From NCBI RefSeq assembly GCF_015706575.1, contig NW_024037058.1, forward strand, positions 4,767,754 to 4,831,753: DNA of 64,000 nucleotides, read 5' to 3'. The DNA is from Patiria miniata. Taxonomy: Eukaryota; Echinodermata; Asteroidea; Valvatida; Asterinidae. Each line of letters begins with the position of its first letter. Positions within the stretch are counted from its first letter, which is position 1. The translations under genes were made by a program, and so were the position numbers. The notes beneath the pieces are model-generated. The model was not told the origin of the DNA. It worked only from the letters and a program-made list of their open reading frames with translations, and made no database searches. Below are positions 57,455 to 64,000 of this stretch, piece by piece.

Positions 57455-58435
57455 TGTGCCTACAGCACTGCGACAAACTCACAAACCTTCACAGGTCATC
57501 TCGTATTGTGAGAGTGGCAACGAGTTGACAGTCCGAAGATGCGTCATAGATATTCTTCTTCCTCCCTTTAATGACAAACATTCCAACTAACCCATATCCG
57601 TAAACGATACTCACAGAAATACATCAGCTACATGCTAAGGCTTACATGAAAATGTACACTTCTTTTCCTTTCTTCATATTACATGTACCTTTTCCTTTCC
57701 AGTTTGCGTTTGTTTTCTCTGCATGCGTGTGTGTGTGTGTCTAAATAGCCTTGTGTTCAAATGTATCTATTTTGTTTCTGTTTAATATTTTATTTACATT
57801 GATTGCATTGATTTTCATTTATGAGCATTGGACCTGAAATTGACTTTCACATGCATGTTGTTGAATAATTTATAGCATGCTTTGCGGTCTAAAGACTCAG
57901 TTTGATTTTGATATGTGTCTGCCAGTTAATAGTGGCATGGTCCCTCAGTCGGCAAATATTGCCATATTGACATATTTTAATCATTAACAACCCATGAAAG
58001 TTTGTAGTTGCGGTCGGTGAAATCATTTTTTTTTTGGCAACTCGCTTCTGCGCTAGAGAAATCAGGCCTGTGTGCGTCTTGAGTGTACTAATAAACCCTA
58101 AAACAGATCATTTCTTTTCCTTTTGTTTGTTTGTTTGTGTTCTTCGATTTCTTTGTTCTTATTCTTTTTTTAATTAATGCCCAGTATTTACTGTTCCTCC
58201 AACAAATGCCATTCCTTATAACTTGTGAAGATAACACTATGGTCCCCCGTACACACACGTATGTACAGGTCTAAGTTTTATAAGCATGTGTAACATTTTT
58301 ACAGTTGTGTACAAACCTAGTGAATAACCTTCGCCATAATCCTTTATTTTGTAAAAAGCTTGCCGAAAGTTTCAAGATAGCATCATTAAAATGGCTCTTT
58401 ATTTGTTCAACACCCAATTTGCATGCTTTGTTTAA

Positions 58436-58841
58436 CAGGGTTCGACTTTAGCGGTAGCCCGCTAGCCAAATGCTAGTCAAAACAGCGACGGGCTATAGTC
58501 AAGCTATTCCTTAAGTTAAGTAGCCCGGCTGGCGAGTCAAAACATATTGGGCTACGGCAAAGATGAAAGGACAGGAAGAAATAAATCATTCAATTCAGAA
58601 AGCAAACCTGTATCAATATTTTTGTCTAATTTTATTAACTGTTCAGGGTTAAATTAGAAGATCTGTTTATTAAAAACACTGACAAGATTGCCTCATGATA
58701 CACGTTTTACATGTATGCACATTGTTGTTCATGAGACACTATATAAGAAAAAAACATGTGGGCTAGTGAAAATGCCTGCAGGTTAGTATGTTTCAGTAGC
58801 CCGGCTGGCTAGTGAAAAAAAAAAGTTAAGGTCCAACCCTG
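58436..58841. mobile_element. hAT-like MITE with GCTAGCC/CCGGCTGGC arrays
   Basis: Ends CAGGGTTCGACTTTA and the inverted TTAAGGTCCAACCCTG. Multiple GTAGCCCGGCTGGC(T/G)AGT motifs occur near both ends. No matching 8-bp flanks were found. Confidence 0.7.
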
Positions 58842-60812
58842 TACAATACATTTTCTTACTCAACACTTGGGTAACTGCTCTCTGTAATACATTGTTCATG
58901 TTGCCATTGCTTATGACTGCTCTCCATCAATTGTTTTCGCATTGGCGATGCTTTCCATCTGTTGGCAGACAGCAAGACAAGGTAACACTTTTCCCCGAAA
59001 GAACAATAATTAGCATAAAGGTCAGCGAGGTCAAAGGTTAGAGGTCCTGCAGCTGTTAAGAGTGAAGATGGAGCTTGAAGAGAGGATGTCCCAAGTCTTG
59101 AAATCATACATATAGCCACAGTGTTGGATATCATTGAAACAAACTAAAGTCAAATGTATACCAAGCAGCACAGTAACCAACAATCTTCACCTTCCAGAAA
59201 AGAAAAAAGAAAAAAACTAGAGATGAAACTCTCCGATTATTTTCCCCAAAGAGGGAGTCTATTAGAGTTCAGGAAGTCTGCTGACAAGCTCCATCAATTC
59301 CATTTAGTGCGCTCATCATATCAGTTGTGCTCTATTAATTCTGGGAAAGTTTAGGAAGCGAAGAGGTTTTGCATCGATTCACACAGGTAACTCTATTCTG
59401 ACTACATAGACACTCTCTTCGGACATTCTGTTGAGTGATAGCATGATAGCACAGCCCTTAGGCAATTAAGGCATATCACATTACCAAAGAGCTACTCATT
59501 TGTTGAAACAAAACCTTGACTCCTGAGCTCTACCCAAACTACAGAGGGCGCTATTCCTCCTAACAGAGATATTAGATGTAAGTTCTCTCATTGTAAACCA
59601 TGTCAAAACCAGTTTCCAAAAGTGCCCGATCTTGTCACCGAAAAATAAAGGTTAACCATGCAAATAGGGTGCAACCAAATAAATAATTTCCCATAGAGAC
59701 CAGTGATGAATCCCTATACTTCAAAATTCTTGTAAAAATACTCTAAACTCTCACATGTGTTCAGGCTGCCCAGAAAAAATGATGATCAGTGATGATTTCC
59801 GTTAAATTTTTGGTGGGTTGACCAGTGAATTTTTGAGAAATTCTCACCCAAAGAAGACCACCCATAACACGAATAATATTTCCCAAACTGGAAAAGAGCA
59901 ATTTTAAAAAAGGATCCCTCCACAACAGAGCTACTTTCGGACCCAATTGCATCCAAAATGCTGAGGATTGGAAGCCCCAAGTCCAGTAGCCCCAAGTCCA
60001 GTCCAGAGGTGCAGTGCATTATGTCCTTAGTCCCCCAATTCCGTGGCTCTCAAAACTCTCTGATATAGCATAATTTGAATGTATAATTTCTATTCATGAG
60101 CTCGGCAGCCGGATTTTTGGCCTACTTACTCGGATGCACCCCTAAACTGCAATGTACATGTGTATCATTGAAATTATTGGAGCAAGTTTCAGCATGAAGA
60201 GATTGTGATTATGAACCAAAGATAGACCAACTTCGCTCGAAACCACAGTTGTCAAAACTATAGTTGATTGCTAGTCTATAGTCACTGACTGGAAGCAACC
60301 TACTGAGATTGGTTACCAGTAGCCATGTACATCGTCAGGTACAAGAATGTTCATGATGATGATGCTATGCCCATAGTAAGACTAATTGACACGTTCCCTT
60401 TAAAATATTAGCAACCACAAGTCAACCTGTGTGGCTATCCATTGAACCATAGAGCAAGGAACTAAATACCTCGTGCTTCTTGATTTGCATTCAATTTAGG
60501 ATGTTAAAATGATATCCAACACCCACAAAAAGGGAAGAGTAGTTTTTAGTAGACATTTTAAATAATAATTTTCTTTGTTTCATTGTTAGGTCGACCTAGT
60601 TACACCCAAGATGTTGGCATTCTGGCTTCCACTGATGTTCAAGGAAAAGAAAGGACGAAATACAACCAATTTTAACTTGAACCATTCTTTTTATCAACAT
60701 CTCATTGGCATTTTTGTTGTGTTTTTATTAATATATTTTGGGTTGTGGGGAGCTTTTTAACAATGTTCTAAAACGCCAAGTTCTGTTGGTTTTCACGCAT
60801 GCATTTTTTTAG

Positions 60813-60919
60813 GTTTGGGTTGCAGCCGCAGCTCAGAATTTCAACTCCATCGGCATTGCTTTTGGGTCCATGATAGCCTTCTCCAGCTACAATGACTTCC
60901 ACAGCAAAACGATCTTTAG
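60813..60919 (+). CDS. SLC6 transporter exon: TM6 (last exon in window)
   Basis: Phase-0 start V-W-V-A-A-A-A-Q-N-F-N-S-I-G (residues 285-298). TM6, including the unwound ion-site region, runs to S-S-Y-N-D-F-H (308-314). Gln292 and Ser296 align with the chloride-site Gln and Ser of SLC6 proteins. Asn295 stands where GABA and monoamine transporters have the extracellular-gate Phe. I recall a similar F-N-S-I-G-I-A-F-G-S sequence in insect inebriated-type transporters, which supports that subgroup. The acceptor is TTTTTTTAG and the donor is TTTAG/GTAAGA, phase 2. TM7-TM12 and the C-terminus are outside the window. Confidence 0.97.
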
Positions 60920-60936
60920 GTAAGAAAATATCCATC

Positions 60937-61458
60937 TTAAAGGGAAAATACAACATTTGCAAACATCAAAAAATAAAACTACCTAGTGATTTTGAAATAC
61001 CTTGCTGTTAGTGAATGACAGTCTAAAGCATCCTGTAAAATCATGGCACGTGGTATACTATCATTTTCAAGAAAAGTGGTATTTTTGTATAATTTCCAAC
61101 GCTGGTTGGCCGACCATCCAGCATTGGAAAAAAACTGGCTTTTTTCAAATACTGGCCTCAGTTGACCACAGTCCACATTTGTTCGCAATTGATTACACAC
61201 CTATGAACGGTACAAGCCAGCTAGACTAAATCCCTGACCTTACAATTCCCCAATGTCTATAAATGACTCTGTTTCATCTTAAATGGAATCAGGGAACCAG
61301 ACTACAGAAAAATGATTGTTTTTCTTGGTTTTTATAGCATCTACGAACCCAAAAACGTCAAAACAGTCAGTGTAACAATATTTGCTATATATTACCAACC
61401 CCCCATCCATCCATTACTGAAAATTACAGCAAAAGCAAATGATGTATATTCCCTTTAA
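60937..61458 (+). mobile_element. Family A TTAA-type MITE, copy A5
   Basis: A 522-bp copy starting 17 bp after the 60919 exon end. Central palindrome imperfect (a CATC insertion near 61113). Ends TTAAAGGGAAAATACAACAT and GTATATTCCCTTTAA. Confidence 0.93.
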
Positions 61459-61797
61459 AAAGAGTGCAAACTCGCTCCTCCCTATCTACACTCTCCCTCC
61501 CCCTCCCCCTCCCCAACCCTTTTATGAGAGTGCTTTGATCAAACCTCTTTTGTATTCATCTTCGCACCCAGACTAAGATTTTAGGTTTACAAACTGAGCA
61601 TTTTCACAAGATACATAGATTTGGCCATCTTTCCTCACAAGTGCCACCTCGTGTGGGGACCTACATGTAAACACCCCCCCCCCCCCCAAAAAAAAAAACC
61701 CACCAAATTAGCGAAATTGCCAGCTGGGCCTACATCTGCACATAAATGCAAGACTTCTTTATCGTTTAAAGGAGAAAATATGTCCGATGCAAATCCT

Positions 61798-62316
61798 TTA
61801 AAGGGAATATACATCATTTGCTTTTGCTGTAATTTTCAGAAATGGATGGAATTGGGGGGTTGGAAATATATAGCAAATATAGTTACACTGACTTTTTTGA
61901 GGTTTTGGGTTCGAAAATGCTATAAAAACCAAGAAAAACAATCATTTTCCTGTAGTCTGGTTCTCTGACTCCATATAAGAAGAAACAGCAGTTTACATAC
62001 ATTGGGGAATTGTAAGGTCAGGGACCAGTCTAGCTGGCTTGTACCCGTTCATAGGTGTGTAATCGATTGCAAACAAGTGCGATGGTAAATTGGGGCCAGT
62101 ATTTGGAAAAAAAGCCAGTTTTTTCCAACGCTGATCGGCCGACCAGCGTTGGAAATTGATACAAAATACCACTTTTCTTGAAAATGACAGTATACCAGGT
62201 GCCATGATTTTACAGGATGCTTTACACTGTCATTCACTAACAGTCCAGCAAGGTATTTCAAAATGATTTGGTAGTTTTATTTTTTGATGTTTGCAAATGT
62301 TGTATTTTCCCTTTAA
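61798..62316 (-). mobile_element. Family A TTAA-type MITE, copy A6
   Basis: A 519-bp copy in reverse orientation, nearly identical to A4. Faces A5, 340 bp away, so the transcript could pair over about 500 bases. Confidence 0.95.
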
Positions 62317-63421
62317 TTAAAGTGAGATTCATACTTTGCATCAGGTTATGATCACCTGTACAGCTGTTAATCCATAGATTATCATACATGTGTTACTGCA
62401 ACTGAAGATTCACAAACACTTTTGAGTTTCTGCCCAACTTTGGTAAGTGCTGGTATTTTGGTCTAACCCAGCGGAAGTTTCTACTATAGTTAACAAAGAT
62501 TTTTGGCTAAGAGTAACCAAAGCCATGATTGGGCCCTGGTTTTTTTTTTAGTTTCGAATAAATGCTGTCACGGTTTCATGACAATTTTCATAATGCTTGT
62601 CACCTTAATTAGCAAAAGATCTAGTCTTATTAAGCCATATGATTAATGTGCATTGTTGCAGAACAGTGATTATGTAGGCAGCTGTTCATTTGAATATACT
62701 GTGGTTAACTGGATAGATTGTGTGCTAGCCTTGAATACATATTTTTGGGGTCTAAAAGATCATATAACCAATGAAATATTAACTCTTTCATGCATACCCT
62801 TAAGAAAATTAACAAGTTTTCATGATACCACACAGAAACTACATCGTAAACGCACCATCACTTTTGAATAACATGTTCTTTTATAACTTGCATACCAATA
62901 CTTTTCTGTAGCAAACTCCTGCACAGAAAAAAAACCCGCTTTATTCCTAGTTTTCTGTATTTTGACGTCCAGAACCTATTTTGAAAATTGTGAGAGTTTG
63001 TGGTGATGAGAATTTAAAAGAAAGACTATTTTCTATTTTCAAGGGAAAAGATGCCTGAAATTTTCAGTGGAAATATAATGTGGACAAAATCTTACAAATT
63101 CACACACTTTGTCAAACAACCCTGTGAGTCTGTTTTGAAATTTTCTCGCTTAATTTAAACTTTACTCTCGCACTTTGTTGATATGGGCCGGTTTTCATGG
63201 ATTTAAGCAGGTAATGTGTTGGTTGACTTTACAGCTGCTCACAATCAGCATAAAAAGAAAACATATGCACTACACAAGATGTGAAATTTTTGTGACATTT
63301 TTGACATAACGGTGACATTTTGTACACGACATTTTTGTTGAGAACCTGTTTTTGTCGTGCTACATGTAAAATGGGAATACCACCTGGAGTTGATTTCATT
63401 TCCATAGAGCAACAGAATCGC

Positions 63422-63607
63422 TTAAAGGGAATACATGTATACAACATTTGCAAACATCAAAAAACAAAACTACCGCATTATTATGAAATACCTTACTGGA
63501 CTGTTAGTGAATAGCAGTCTAAAGCATCCTGTAAATCATGGCACCTGGTGTGCTTGCATTTTCAAGAAAAGTGGTATTTTTGTATTAATTTCCAACGCTG
63601 GTCGGCT
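63422..63607 (+). mobile_element. Family A TTAA-type MITE, copy A7 (truncated)
   Basis: Starts TTAAAGGGAATACATG. Continues through GGACTGTTAGTGAATAGCAG to the first half of the central palindrome (TTCCAACGCTGGTCGGC), where it stops abruptly. Confidence 0.9.
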
Positions 63608-63639
63608 TGCCCGCTTAAGGGCCTGAATTTTTTCTTTGA

Positions 63640-63740
63640 TTCTAGCACGCTCTGTGGTGCGACCTCAGGCAATTTTCTGACTACTTTTACCAATACGTTT
63701 GAGCAAAAGATCATGATTTAAACATCGTTTTCAAGTTTTA
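63640..63740 (+). mobile_element. Family C fragment
   Basis: CACGCTCTGTGGTGCGACCT through GAGCAAAAGATCATGATTTAAACATCGTTTTCAAG. It is an empty-site version of the locus interrupted at 32926. Confidence 0.7.
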
Positions 63741-64000
63741 TATATTTAAATTTTTTGGGGGCGTGAGAAAAACCGTGAGATCAAGAGTTGGCAGCCCTGG
63801 TACAATCAGTCACTAATTTTTGTTAATTTTTAAATCTGGGAAGCTGTATTGGTTAGCAATTAACATAAATAGCCTACCAAGGAAAATATTGTGTGTAAAC
63901 ATACACGTGATAAGAACCTGGATGTGTAGGTCAGGGCCACCTTGCCTTCTTGCTTTGATAATTGATGACGCACCTAATTTCAAGATACGAGTTTGGTTTC

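Larger units (their letters stand above)
48632..60812 (+). other. SLC6 intron 5
   Basis: A 12.2-kb phase-0 intron holding a minisatellite, hAT-like MITEs and other repeats listed separately. 49100-51900 is largely unremarkable, apart from CATCCCTGCAAGTCTAAA at about 50811 and 51534 and ATGTACATGTACA-like runs near 50310-50360. 54549-56539, 57455-58435 and 58842-60812 show no recognised coding exon. Confidence 0.75.
60920..64000 (+). other. SLC6 intron 6 (incomplete)
   Basis: A phase-2 intron running out of the window. It holds A5, A6 and A7. 61459-61797 is CT- and C/A-rich. 62317-63421 and 63741-64000 show no exon or recognised repeat. No TM7 exon could be found. Confidence 0.75.

Noticed and set aside
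1..64000. CRISPR arrays, operons, prophage or plasmid features
   Set aside because: The sequence is clearly eukaryotic. The tandem repeats lack the direct-repeat/unique-spacer pattern.

Overview
This window is eukaryotic genomic DNA from an animal. The genes are split into small exons with canonical GT/AG junctions, the introns run from 1 to 13 kb, and the non-coding sequence is AT-rich and crowded with short dispersed repeats. The two identifiable genes and the repeat style (ACATGTACATG-like runs, many short inverted-repeat transposons, a tRNA-derived SINE) suggest a marine invertebrate, perhaps a deuterostome such as an echinoderm or cephalochordate. The species is not proven by the sequence.

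Region 1 (1-5770, + strand) is the 3' end of a protein kinase gene of the RSKR/SgK494 type (ribosomal protein S6 kinase-related). Its last three coding exons are 1173-1372, 4216-4422 and 5732-5770, joined in phase 0, with a stop at 5768-5770. The rest of the kinase lies upstream of the window.

Region 2 (5771-about 15900) is intergenic. It holds many non-autonomous DNA transposons (TTAA-type, hAT-type, Tc1/mariner-type), one tRNA-derived SINE and one further tRNA-like fragment.

Region 3 (15944 to beyond 64000, + strand) is an SLC6-family Na+/Cl- coupled transporter gene. Firm coding exons are 24476 or 24487-24695, 37957-38091, 43711-43939, 47405-47537, 48497-48631 and 60813-60919. They cover the N-terminus through TM1-TM6, about 320 residues, in one continuous reading frame. 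The remaining half (TM7-TM12) lies beyond the window. An exon-like ORF at 15944-16077 ends in a perfect donor and is phase-compatible with a strong acceptor hidden at the start of the next exon, so the gene probably has an alternative or longer N-terminus. The best family guess is the GABA-transporter/inebriated-like branch.

The introns are filled with at least six families of short transposons. The main one is a roughly 520-bp element (family A) with TTAA-type ends and a perfect or near-perfect central palindrome, present in six full copies plus fragments. Family B has a nested insertion at 32873-33480 that proves TTAA target-site use. Other families are D/E (TTAA-CCCT ends), F (GGCC ends with TTA target sites, Harbinger-like) and several hAT-like elements, three of them with recognisable 8-bp target duplications. 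Minisatellites, a 175-bp near-perfect palindrome and a decayed gene-like remnant on the minus strand (about 22000-22630) complete the window. No CRISPR, operon or bacterial feature is present.
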